From assembly GCA_016207445.1 (NCBI GenBank), contig JACQPS010000060.1, positions 1 through 10,506 on the forward strand: a stretch of 10,506 nucleotides of DNA. Reading direction: 5' to 3'. This document shows, piece after piece, positions 1 through 6,007 of this stretch. Both the position numbers and the translations under genes were made by a program. This DNA comes from Gemmatimonadota bacterium. Lineage in GTDB: Bacteria > Gemmatimonadota > Gemmatimonadetes > Longimicrobiales > RSA9. Every line of letters begins with the position of its first letter. Position 1 is the stretch's first letter. The notes beneath the pieces are model-generated. The model had not been told where the DNA came from. It did not search any database and worked only from the letters and a program-made list of their open reading frames with translations.

Positions 1-1
1 G

Positions 2-247
2 CGCGATTCCGTCGTCGACGGCGTCACCGGCTTTCTCGTGCCGCACGGCGATCTGGACTCCCTGACGGACCGACTGGAGAGGCTGCTCACGGACGCGCAG
101 CTGCGGGACCGACTCGGCGCGCAGGCCCGGGCTTTTGCCGAGCGCTACAGCTGGGATCGAGCCGCGAGCGACACGGAAGCACACCTGCAGCAGCAGCTAC
201 GGCTCGCCCGGCGCGGCGAGCCGAGGCAGCGGGCGAGGGAGCGGTGA
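2..247 (+). CDS. Glycosyltransferase (GT4-like), C-terminal fragment
   Basis: This is the last 81 codons of a gene that begins upstream of the window. The frame opens with no start and reads a DG-x-TGFLVP-x-GD motif, then a run predicted to be helical, and a conserved YSWD (tac agc tgg gat, about 150-161). This is the usual C-terminal end of group-1 (GT4) glycosyltransferases, where the TGFLVP loop lies next to the nucleotide-sugar site and the YSW motif starts the closing helix. Such enzymes transfer a sugar from an NDP-sugar donor to a lipid, glycan or small acceptor in the cytoplasm; the acceptor cannot be deduced from this fragment. The Arg-rich tail after YSWD is not conserved. The stop at 245-247 is followed 32 bases later by the hibernation factor gene. 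The family call is firm, the specific function unknown. Confidence 0.82.
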   Translation, partial: RDSVVDGVTGFLVPHGDLDSLTDRLERLLTDAQLRDRLGAQARAFAERYSWDRAASDTEAHLQQQLRLARRGEPRQRARER

Positions 248-269
248 ACGCAACTGCAAACCGGAACTC

Positions 270-275
270 GGGAGG
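270..275 (+). promoter_or_regulatory. Ribosome binding site that decides the hpf start
   Basis: GGGAGG lies 4 bases before ATG 280. An earlier in-frame GTG at 244 overlaps the stop of the glycosyltransferase, but it would add 12 residues with no similarity to the family. The Shine-Dalgarno match and the family's usual N-terminus both favour 280. Confidence 0.6.
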
Positions 276-279
276 CCCT

Positions 280-621
280 ATGGAGGTCAGCATCAGCGCA
301 CGGCACTGCATTCTTCCCGAATCCATCCGCCGGCGTGCCGAGTCGCGGCTGCTGCGCCTCGAGCGCATCGAGCCGCGCCTCACTTCGATTCACCTCGCCT
401 TCGACCACGATCGCGGCGTCACGGTCGCGGAAGCGCGGCTGTACGTCGCGGGCGGGCACACCATGGTGGCGCGCGGCAGTGGCAATGGTTTCCGGAACGC
501 GCTGGACCGCGCGACGGATCGGCTGACCCGACAGCTCAAGCGGCGTAACGAGCGGCGGCGAGAGCACCACGCTCCGCGACCGGCGGCCGCGGTGCCCGAA
601 CGGAGGTGGCAGCGGGCGTGA
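280..621 (+). CDS. hpf: Ribosome hibernation promoting factor, short form (HPF/RaiA family)
   Basis: The 113-residue product begins MEVSISARHCILPESIRRR and continues with a leucine/arginine helix, a β-strand with IHLAFDHD, a second with EARLYVAGG, and a final helix containing ALDRATDRLTRQLK. This is the β-α-β-β-β-α pattern of the HPF/RaiA (sigma-54 modulation, YfiA) family, which binds the 30S decoding region and inactivates or dimerises 70S ribosomes during starvation. It is a short form: the long-form C-terminal dimerisation domain is absent and is replaced by a basic tail, rich in Arg, of about 25 residues. In many Proteobacteria this gene sits in the rpoN-hpf-ptsN cluster. Here it also leads a PTS cluster, but with no rpoN beside it. 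The stop overlaps the hprK start by 4 bases (GTGA), implying translational coupling. An upstream GTG at 244 is a less likely start. Confidence 0.85.
   Translation: MEVSISARHCILPESIRRRAESRLLRLERIEPRLTSIHLAFDHDRGVTVAEARLYVAGGHTMVARGSGNGFRNALDRATDRLTRQLKRRNERRREHHAPRPAAAVPERRWQRA
602..606 (+). promoter_or_regulatory. Ribosome binding site that decides the hprK start
   Basis: GGAGG ends inside the first possible start codon (GTG 606), so it cannot serve that codon. It lies 11 bases before GTG 618, which also makes a GTGA overlap with the hpf stop. This favours 618 as the hprK start. Confidence 0.5.
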
Positions 622-1577
622 AACCGCTCACGGTCGAAGACTTCCTCGAGAGCAAGCGCCAGTCCCTGGCGCTGGAGTTGCTCACCGACGGCACCAACCT
701 GCAGCGTCGGATCGAGGGTGCGAACATCTCCAGCCCGGGACTGCTGCTGGCGGGGTACACCGCGCGCTTTCCCCGTGGTCGCATCCAGGTCCTGGGGGAG
801 ACGGAGATCAGCTACCTGCGCTCGCTCGCAGCCGAGGAGCTGCGCCGCGTGGCGGGGACCTTCTTCGACCTGGACATGCCGGCCGTGATCGTGACGAAAG
901 GGCTCAAGGTCCCGCCGGTCGTGCTGGAGATCGCCCGCGAGCGGGGAGTGCCGATGCTGCGCTCGCAGCTCAAGACGGGCGAGTTCTATCGCCGCGTTCA
1001 GCCGTATTTGGAGGAGCAGTTCGCGCCGACGACCACGATGCACGGCTCCCTCGCGGACGTCTACGGCGTGGGCCTGCTGTTCGTCGGCCCCAGCGGCATT
1101 GGTAAGAGCGAGTGCGTGCTGGACCTGGTGGAGCGGGGGCACCGCCTGGTCGCGGACGACCTGGTCTACATCACGCGCCGCGGCAATGACGTGCTGATCG
1201 GGCGGGGCCACGAGCTCCAGCGCCACCACATGGAGATTCGCGGTATCGGCATCATCGACATTTCGGCCCTGTTCGGCATCCGTGCCATCCGGCAGCAGAA
1301 GCGCATCGAGGTCGTGGTTCAGCTGGAGGAGTGGAGCGACCGCACGTACTATGATCGGACGGGCCTCGAAGCAGAAGAGGTGGAGATCCTGAGCGTGAAG
1401 GTGCCGAAGGTGATCGTGCCGCTCAACCCCGGCAAGAACATCACGGTGATCTCGGAGGTGGTGGCGATGAACCACCTGCTGAAATACTCGGGCATCCACG
1501 CGGCGGCTCAGTTCGACAAGCGGCTGCGGGAGGCGATGCGTCCGATCCGCGAGTACCTCGAAGAGGACTATGAGTGA
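618..1577 (+). CDS. hprK: HPr kinase/phosphorylase
   Basis: This 319-residue cytoplasmic enzyme phosphorylates the regulatory serine of HPr using ATP (or PPi) and removes that phosphate by phosphorolysis. The length fits the family (about 310-330). The N-terminal half (about 1-130) is the HprK_N domain. The catalytic C-terminal half shows His142 just before the core, the Walker A loop GPSGIGKSE at 157-165, the acidic pair Asp180-Asp181, and the HprK signature EIRGIGIIDI starting at Glu206. A conserved PLNPGKN stretch and a closing helix follow. All catalytic residues I can identify are intact. Its target, HPr with the matching serine, is encoded downstream in the same cluster. In Firmicutes HprK drives carbon catabolite repression with CcpA; in Proteobacteria-type clusters its outputs are different and less well known. 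GTG 606 is an alternative start adding four residues. The stop overlaps the EIIA start by 8 bases. Confidence 0.96.
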   Translation: MKPLTVEDFLESKRQSLALELLTDGTNLQRRIEGANISSPGLLLAGYTARFPRGRIQVLGETEISYLRSLAAEELRRVAGTFFDLDMPAVIVTKGLKVPPVVLEIARERGVPMLRSQLKTGEFYRRVQPYLEEQFAPTTTMHGSLADVYGVGLLFVGPSGIGKSECVLDLVERGHRLVADDLVYITRRGNDVLIGRGHELQRHHMEIRGIGIIDISALFGIRAIRQQKRIEVVVQLEEWSDRTYYDRTGLEAEEVEILSVKVPKVIVPLNPGKNITVISEVVAMNHLLKYSGIHAAAQFDKRLREAMRPIREYLEEDYE

Positions 1578-1998
1578 GGCGGGGCCGGCACGCGGCATCG
1601 TGGTGGCGCACGGCGCTCTGGCCCAGGGACTGGTGGATGCCGTGCAGCAGATCGCGGGCACCAACGAGGACATCCTTACGCCCCTGAGCAATCAAGGCCT
1701 CTCTCCGGACGTCCTGGTCGCCCGCATCCGGGATCGGCTGGGTCCGGGGCCGACGATCATCTTCACCGACCTGCCGAGCGGGAGCTGCGGCTTCGCGGCC
1801 CGGCGGCTCACCCGGGAGCTTCCAGGGGTGGCCGTTGTCTGCGGTACCAACCTCGCGGTCCTGCTGGAGTTCGTCTTCCACCGCGAGGAGCCGATCTCGG
1901 AACTCGTGGCGCGGCTCCTCGCGAAGGGTCGCGCCTCGATTTGCTGCGCACCCGCGGAGCTGGAGACGAATGCCTATCGTTCTGTTCCGGGTCGATGA
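1570..1998 (+). CDS. PTS mannose-family EIIA component
   Basis: The 142-residue product begins with a short tail and then the GIVVAHGALAQGLVDAV segment, where His14 is the expected phosphorylation site that receives phosphate from HPr (E. coli ManX uses His10). The rest has the length and αβ pattern of a free-standing EIIA-Man domain. Asp67, in IIFTDLPSGSC, matches the conserved aspartate that pairs with the active histidine. The loop after it reads PSGSC instead of the common GGSP/GGTP, a divergent but probably functional version. It acts at the membrane surface, passing phosphate to the separate EIIB. The ATG at 1570 overlaps the hprK stop by 8 bases. The 3' end overlaps the EIIB gene by 29 bases, so the last ten or so residues are probably unconstrained. 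A regulatory rather than transport role is possible, as in clusters that have EIIA only, but here all four EII parts are present. Confidence 0.92.
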   Translation: MSEAGPARGIVVAHGALAQGLVDAVQQIAGTNEDILTPLSNQGLSPDVLVARIRDRLGPGPTIIFTDLPSGSCGFAARRLTRELPGVAVVCGTNLAVLLEFVFHREEPISELVARLLAKGRASICCAPAELETNAYRSVPGR

Positions 1999-2458
1999 GC
2001 GGCTGATTCACGGGCAGGTGGTCGTCGGCTGGGGCAACGTCCTGCACCCGGACCGCATCATCGTGGTAGACGAGGAGCTGGTGCGGTCGCCCTGGGAGCA
2101 GGAGCTCTACGGCCTCGGCCTGCCCCCCGGTCTCGCAGTCGAATTCGAGGGAGTCGCGGTGGCGCGGCGGCAGCTCGCCGAGTGGCGGCAGGGCCAGGCG
2201 CGCGTGCTCGTCCTGACGCGGGATCTGCGCACGATGCGAGAGCTGGCCGAGGGTGGGCTCATGAGGGGCGAGGAGGTGAACATTGGCGGCCTGCACTATG
2301 CGCCGGGGCGGGAGCAGGTGCTCCCCTACGTCTATCTGAACGCGGATGCGCGCAGCGAGATCGACCGATTGACCAGCGCGGGGGTGCGGGTGAGCGCTCG
2401 CGACCTGCCCGGCTCGCGCCGGATCGAGGCCGCGGAGCTCCTGCGCCAGGGGAGGTGA
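1970..2458 (+). CDS. PTS mannose/sorbose-family EIIB component
   Basis: The 162-residue protein starts MPIVLFRVDERLIHGQVVVG, the classic N-terminus of mannose-family EIIB. His14 in the RLIHGQV motif is the phospho-accepting histidine, which takes phosphate from EIIA and gives it to the incoming sugar on EIIC/EIID. Later conserved features include the IIVVDEELV strand and a VNIGGLHYAPGREQVLPYVYLN stretch, split here as NIGGLHYAPGR then EQVLPYVYLN, that corresponds to the family's NvGg core. The length equals a stand-alone EIIB. The frame stays open upstream to 1835, but the family N-terminus fixes the start at ATG 1970, where a weak GGAG lies 4 bases upstream. The gene overlaps EIIA by 29 bases and ends 5 bases before the EIIC start. 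Substrate specificity cannot be read from this protein. Confidence 0.94.
   Translation: MPIVLFRVDERLIHGQVVVGWGNVLHPDRIIVVDEELVRSPWEQELYGLGLPPGLAVEFEGVAVARRQLAEWRQGQARVLVLTRDLRTMRELAEGGLMRGEEVNIGGLHYAPGREQVLPYVYLNADARSEIDRLTSAGVRVSARDLPGSRRIEAAELLRQGR
2449..2458 (+). promoter_or_regulatory. Strong Shine-Dalgarno for EIIC
   Basis: GGGGAGGTGA is a near-complete match to the 16S anti-Shine-Dalgarno and covers the EIIB stop codon. Its GGAGG core is 8 bases before GTG 2464. An in-frame GTG at 2455 lies inside the motif and is therefore an unlikely start. Confidence 0.6.
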
Positions 2459-2463
2459 CAACG

Positions 2464-3138
2464 GTGAGCGGGGTCGTCGTCGCGCTCTGGGGCGGCGTGA
2501 TCGGGCTGGATGAAACGTCGTTTGCACAGCTCATGCTCTCGCGCCCGCTGCTGGCGGGCGGCCTGACCGGGCTTCTGTTCGGGCGGCCCGTGGCAGGCAT
2601 GACGATCGGACTCCTGCTCGAGGCGTTCGCGCTGGTGATCTTGCCGATCGGCGCCGCTCGCTATCCCGAGGCGGGCACGGCCACGGTCGCGGCGACGGCG
2701 GCGTACGTCGAGACCGCCGGGCCGACCCTGGATCCCGGGCTCGCCCTCCTGGCGGTCGTTTTCGCCCTGGTATGGGAGTGGCTCGCGGGCGCGTCCGTGA
2801 CCGGAATGCGCCGCGTCAACGAGTGGTTGACGGCGCTGCCGGCGGGGGCACCGGCCGCGCGCGCGCGCGCGCTGGAGCGCCGCCACCTCGCGGCCGTGGG
2901 GTTGGATTTCGTGCGGGCGGCAGTCGTAACCGTCACGGGCTTCGGCGTCGCGTCGGTGCTGCTGCGCGCCTTCGGCTCGCCCTGGCCGCTCGGTCCTCAG
3001 CTCACGCGCGGCCTGCTCACCGTTGCGGCCACGGCGATGCTGGGAGCCGCCCTGCCGGTGTTCGGCGGGTGGGTCGAGAGGCGGCTTCCGTTCCTGGTCG
3101 GGATCCTATGCGGGTCTCTACTCCTCCTGCTGCGGTGA
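2464..3138 (+). CDS. PTS mannose/sorbose-family EIIC component (short)
   Basis: The 224-residue integral membrane protein is the sugar-channel subunit. The N-terminal part carries GGVIGLDE, then SRPLLAGGLTGLLFG and AGMTIGLLLEAFAL, matching the rPlv-G-l-G-l-G and G-iG-llE motifs of the family, followed by an IGAARYPEAGTATV segment equivalent to IGAa-aPda-lAS. I see about six hydrophobic segments, with a basic loop at about residues 118-142 that contains an alternating CG run in the DNA. The C-terminal segment LLTVAATAMLGAALPVFGG resembles the family's gl-vag-mlp-vGfa stretch, then ends early. Typical members have about 250-270 residues, so the last membrane segments are shortened. GTG 2464 is chosen for its Shine-Dalgarno; the frame is open much further upstream, overlapping EIIB. 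The gene overlaps EIID at its 3' end. The family call is solid; transport activity is unproven. Confidence 0.86.
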   Translation: MSGVVVALWGGVIGLDETSFAQLMLSRPLLAGGLTGLLFGRPVAGMTIGLLLEAFALVILPIGAARYPEAGTATVAATAAYVETAGPTLDPGLALLAVVFALVWEWLAGASVTGMRRVNEWLTALPAGAPAARARALERRHLAAVGLDFVRAAVVTVTGFGVASVLLRAFGSPWPLGPQLTRGLLTVAATAMLGAALPVFGGWVERRLPFLVGILCGSLLLLLR

Positions 3139-3884
3139 AGCCGCTGGGGCGGGGCGCGCGCGCGGGCATGTTTGTTCGCTCCTTTTTCATTCAGGGATCC
3201 TGGAATTATCGGAGCCTGCTGGGTGCCGGCTTCGCGTTCGCGCTCCTGCCCGCGCTGCGCGCGCTTTACCGCGACGAGCCGGCGCAGTTTGACCGTGCGC
3301 TCGAGCGGCACCTGCAGCTCTTCAACAGCCACCCGTATCTGGCACCGATGGCGCTCGGTGCCGTCGCCAGGCTCGAGGCGGAAGGGGAGGACGCGGCGGT
3401 CGTGGAGCGCTTCAAGGCCGCCGTGCGAGGCTCGCTCGGAACGCTGGGCGATCGCCTGGTCTGGGCCGGCTGGCGCCCGGCCTGCCTGCTCTTCGCCATG
3501 ACCATGATCCTCGCGGGTGGGCGCTGGTGGCTCGGCATCGCCGGGTTCCTCCTTCTCTACAACGCCGGGCATCTCGCACTGCGCGTGTGGGCGTACCGGC
3601 TGGGACTGCGCGAGGGACGCCACGTAGGGGAGCGCCTGCGCCGCTCCCGCATCGTGCGGGCCCAGGGCGGCCTCGCGGCGGCGGGCGCGTTTCTGCTGGG
3701 CTGCGTGATGCCTCTCGCCGCGACCGGAGCGATCGTGCAAACCCGGCTGCCGCTCGCCTGGGCGGGGCTGGCGCTCGCTGCCGGATTTCTCGGCGCGAGT
3801 CGAGGTCTGGCCACGCGCACGACCGTGATCCTGGCGCTGGCCGGCGTCGCCCTGCTCGGACTCGGCCTGGGGATCGCGTCATGA
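3108..3884 (+). CDS. PTS mannose/sorbose-family EIID component (divergent)
   Basis: The product (258 residues from ATG 3108) carries FVRSFFIQGSWNYRSL, the hallmark FlRs-l-QGSWNfer motif of EIID, then ERHLQLFNSHPYLAP (family: RHleFFNTqP). The next hallmark, usually GDPIFWGT-RP, reads GDRLVWAGWRP, so the Asp and the Trp-x-x-Arg-Pro remain but the Pro-Ile-Phe is changed. From about residue 120 on there are four or five hydrophobic segments. With EIIC it forms the membrane complex that moves the sugar. The start is uncertain: ATG 3108 overlaps EIIC by 31 bases, GTG 3135 makes a GTGA overlap with the EIIC stop, and ATG 3168 begins right at the conserved block; none has a good Shine-Dalgarno. Its stop overlaps the HPr start (ATGA). 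E. coli ManZ is about 280 residues, so this is a slightly short member. Confidence 0.87.
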   Translation: MRVSTPPAAVKPLGRGARAGMFVRSFFIQGSWNYRSLLGAGFAFALLPALRALYRDEPAQFDRALERHLQLFNSHPYLAPMALGAVARLEAEGEDAAVVERFKAAVRGSLGTLGDRLVWAGWRPACLLFAMTMILAGGRWWLGIAGFLLLYNAGHLALRVWAYRLGLREGRHVGERLRRSRIVRAQGGLAAAGAFLLGCVMPLAATGAIVQTRLPLAWAGLALAAGFLGASRGLATRTTVILALAGVALLGLGLGIAS

Positions 3885-4177
3885 CGGACTCGATGAGATC
3901 CGCATCCGTGAGCCCGCAACGAACGGTCATCATACGCAACAAGTATGGTCTCCACGCCCGGCCCGCGGCCGAGTTCATCAGGGTGGCCAATCAGTTCCAG
4001 TCGGACATCTTCGTCCGGAAAGGCGAGCTCGAGGTGAACGGCAAGAGCATTATGGGGGTCATGATGCTGGCGGCGGAGAAGGGAAGCCGCATAACCATCC
4101 GCGCCTCCGGCGACGACGCCGCGGCCGCCGTCGAGGAGCTGTCTGCGCTCATCGAGGGCGGCTTCGGCGAGGAGTAG
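3881..4177 (+). CDS. ptsH: Phosphocarrier protein HPr with both phosphorylation sites
   Basis: The 98-residue protein carries the active-site motif NKYGLHARPAAEF with His25 (His15 in standard numbering), which takes phosphate from Enzyme I. The regulatory motif NGKSIMGVMMLA holds Ser56 (equivalent to Ser46), the residue used by HPr kinase. Its presence, along with hprK in the same cluster, argues that this is a regulated HPr and not the Npr type that lacks kinase control. The N-terminus is about ten residues longer than usual. ATG 3881 overlaps the EIID stop by four bases but has a weak Shine-Dalgarno; ATG 3893 (Met5) or GTG 3908 would give more typical lengths. It is soluble, cytoplasmic and ends 4 bases before ptsI. 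Confidence 0.96.
   Translation: MTDSMRSASVSPQRTVIIRNKYGLHARPAAEFIRVANQFQSDIFVRKGELEVNGKSIMGVMMLAAEKGSRITIRASGDDAAAAVEELSALIEGGFGEE
4169..4174 (+). promoter_or_regulatory. Ribosome binding site for ptsI
   Basis: GAGGAG at the very end of ptsH lies 7 bases before GTG 4182, and supports that GTG as the Enzyme I start. Confidence 0.55.
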
Positions 4178-4181
4178 CGCG

Positions 4182-5963
4182 GTGCGTCTCGTGCGCGATG
4201 GGACTCCGGCCTCGCCGGGCATCGTGATCGGCCCCGCCTACGTCCTGCGCTGGGAGATCCCGCGTGTGCCCCACGGCAACGTGCCGGCGAAGGAGGTCGA
4301 ACGCGAGATCGAGCGCTTTCACCAGGCGCGCGAGTGGGCGAAGCGCAGAATCCGCGAGATCCAGCGACAGACCGCGCAGCGCCTCGGCTCCGTCGAGGCC
4401 AAGATCTTCGATCCGCAGATCCTGATGCTCGATGATGTGGATCTCATCGACGGCACGGTCGCCTACATCCGCGAGAATCACCTCTCCGCCGCCCGGGGCT
4501 TCGAGCTGCGCATGCTCGAATTCGAGTCGGAGTGGCGGCGCGCGGGCCACCCCATGGTCATGGACCGCCTCAACGACCTGATGGATGTCGAGCTCCGGGT
4601 CGTGCGCAGACTCCTGGGGTTGCCGGATCCCGACCTGGACCTGCGCGGCAACGGCGAAAAGGTCATCCTGGTCGCGCGCGATCTCACCCCCACGCTGACC
4701 GTGCAGCTCGATCGCCGCGCGGTGCTCGGCATCGCGACGGACGCGGGCACGCGCACGTCCCACTCCGCCATCCTCGCGCGCGCGCTCAACCTGCCGGCCG
4801 TCGTCAGCCTCGGAGACTTCTCCGAGCAGGTGCGCACCGGCGAGCTCATGATCCTGGACGGCCGCACGGGCAGGGTCATTGCCGGCCCGGCGGAGCAGGA
4901 ACAGGCCGTCTACCGCGAGCGAGACGTGAAGGTGCGGGAGTGGGAACAGGAGCTCCTCCTGCTCGCGCACCTGGATTCGGTCACACCGGACCGCCAGCCG
5001 GTCACCTTGCGCGCGAACATCGATTTGCCGACGGAAGCGGACAGCGCGCGGGTTCATGGCGCTCAGGGGATCGGGCTCTTCCGCACGGAGTTCCTGGTCG
5101 TCGGCCGGAGCTCGATGCCGGAAGAGGAAGAGCAGTACCGCGCGTATCGGCAGGTCGCCGAGGTATTTCCGCATCACGCCGTTTTCATCCGCACGTTCGA
5201 TCTCGGCGGCGATAAGTTTCCGCTGTTTCTGCACATGCCGCCGGAGGAGAACCCGTTCCTGGGCTGGCGCGCGATCCGCGTGTCCCTGGACCTCACGGAC
5301 CTGTTCCGCACGCAGCTCCGGGCGGTACTGCGAGCGTCGGCCCACGGCGACGTTCGCATCATGCTCCCGCTCATCAACGAGGTGGACGAGGTGCGCCGCA
5401 CGCGCAAGCTGCTCGAGGAGGAAGAGGAACGGCTGCGGGCGCAGGGGATCGCTTTCAATCCAGGTTACAAGCTGGGCGTCATGATCGAGACGCCGGCCGC
5501 GGTGCTGATCGCGCCGGAGCTCGCGAAGTATGCCGACTTCTTCTCGCTCGGGACCAACGACCTGGTGCAGTACACTCTCGCGGTCGACCGCGGCAATGCG
5601 CGGCTCGCCCGCCTCTACACTCCCTTCCACCCCTCCGTCGTCCAGCTCCTGCACCAGACCGCGGAAGCGGGCCGCGCCGCCGGCATCGAGGTGAGTGTGT
5701 GCGGTGAGCTGGCGGCGAACCCGCTGGGCGTGTTCCTGCTGCTGGGCCTGGGCATCACGGCGCTGAGCGTAGGTCCGGCCTCGCTCACGGAAGTGAAAAA
5801 GATCATCCGCAGCGTGCCGGCCACGGACGCGCGCGAGGCGGTGGCCGAGGCGCTTCAAGCTTCTACGCCGGCCGAGGTGACCGCGATGCTGGCGCGCGGC
5901 ATCTCGCGCTGGCTCGATCTGTCGCTGTTTTCGGGGCGCTGGAACTTGTCGCCCGTCGATTGA
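4182..5963 (+). CDS. ptsI: PEP-protein phosphotransferase, Enzyme I
   Basis: This 593-residue cytoplasmic enzyme moves phosphate from PEP to HPr, starting the PTS chain. The N-terminal HPr-binding domain (about 1-145) begins with the typical GTPASPGIVIGPAYVL. The phosphohistidine domain has TDAGTRTSHSAILARAL, with His194 as the phosphorylated residue. The C-terminal TIM barrel (about 255-570) keeps the PEP-site motifs GIGLFRTEFL (Arg301), IRTFDLGGDK, NPFLGWRAIR, MIETPAA and SLGTNDLVQYTLAVDR, and the catalytic Cys507 in VSVCGELAANP. No key residue is missing. The length is close to E. coli EI (575), with a small C-terminal extension. It starts at GTG 4182, 4 bases after the ptsH stop. It is the last gene of the PTS block; a 44-base gap follows before metK. 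The nitrogen paralogue PtsP is unlikely because no GAF domain is present. Confidence 0.97.
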   Translation: MRLVRDGTPASPGIVIGPAYVLRWEIPRVPHGNVPAKEVEREIERFHQAREWAKRRIREIQRQTAQRLGSVEAKIFDPQILMLDDVDLIDGTVAYIRENHLSAARGFELRMLEFESEWRRAGHPMVMDRLNDLMDVELRVVRRLLGLPDPDLDLRGNGEKVILVARDLTPTLTVQLDRRAVLGIATDAGTRTSHSAILARALNLPAVVSLGDFSEQVRTGELMILDGRTGRVIAGPAEQEQAVYRERDVKVREWEQELLLLAHLDSVTPDRQPVTLRANIDLPTEADSARVHGAQGIGLFRTEFLVVGRSSMPEEEEQYRAYRQVAEVFPHHAVFIRTFDLGGDKFPLFLHMPPEENPFLGWRAIRVSLDLTDLFRTQLRAVLRASAHGDVRIMLPLINEVDEVRRTRKLLEEEEERLRAQGIAFNPGYKLGVMIETPAAVLIAPELAKYADFFSLGTNDLVQYTLAVDRGNARLARLYTPFHPSVVQLLHQTAEAGRAAGIEVSVCGELAANPLGVFLLLGLGITALSVGPASLTEVKKIIRSVPATDAREAVAEALQASTPAEVTAMLARGISRWLDLSLFSGRWNLSPVD

Positions 5964-6007
5964 CCGGCTAAGTTGCCGCCCCGGAGTTCCCGGCCGAGGA
6001 GTCGCGG
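5964..6007 (+). other. Largest intergenic gap (ptsI to metK)
   Basis: These 44 bases are the longest non-coding stretch in the window. They hold the metK ribosome binding site and a weak 4-bp inverted repeat (CGGC 5965-5968, GCCG 5975-5978, 6-base loop) with no T-run, so I do not call a terminator. There is no room for a SAM riboswitch. No promoter is convincing. Read-through from ptsI into metK is therefore plausible. Confidence 0.5.
5996..6001 (+). promoter_or_regulatory. Ribosome binding site supporting a TTG start for metK
   Basis: GAGGAG lies 6 bases before TTG 6008. The protein reading from there begins at exactly the conserved MetK N-terminus (SRHLFTSESVTEGHPDK), and no ATG or GTG gives a better one, so this rare start is well supported. 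Confidence 0.65.

Noticed and set aside
2182..2463. N-terminal extensions of EIIC (from 2182), EIIB (from 1835), EIID (from 2772) and HPr (from 3527)
   Set aside because: These overlap conserved parts of the previous gene and add no family similarity. Family N-termini and ribosome binding sites point to the later starts.
5960..5965. TTGACC resembling a -35 box at the ptsI stop
   Set aside because: No -10-like hexamer lies at a suitable distance, and the T and G come from the ptsI stop codon context.
5964..6007. Possible SAM riboswitch or terminator before metK
   Set aside because: 44 bases is too short for SAM-I or similar aptamers, and the only hairpin is 4 bp with no T-run.
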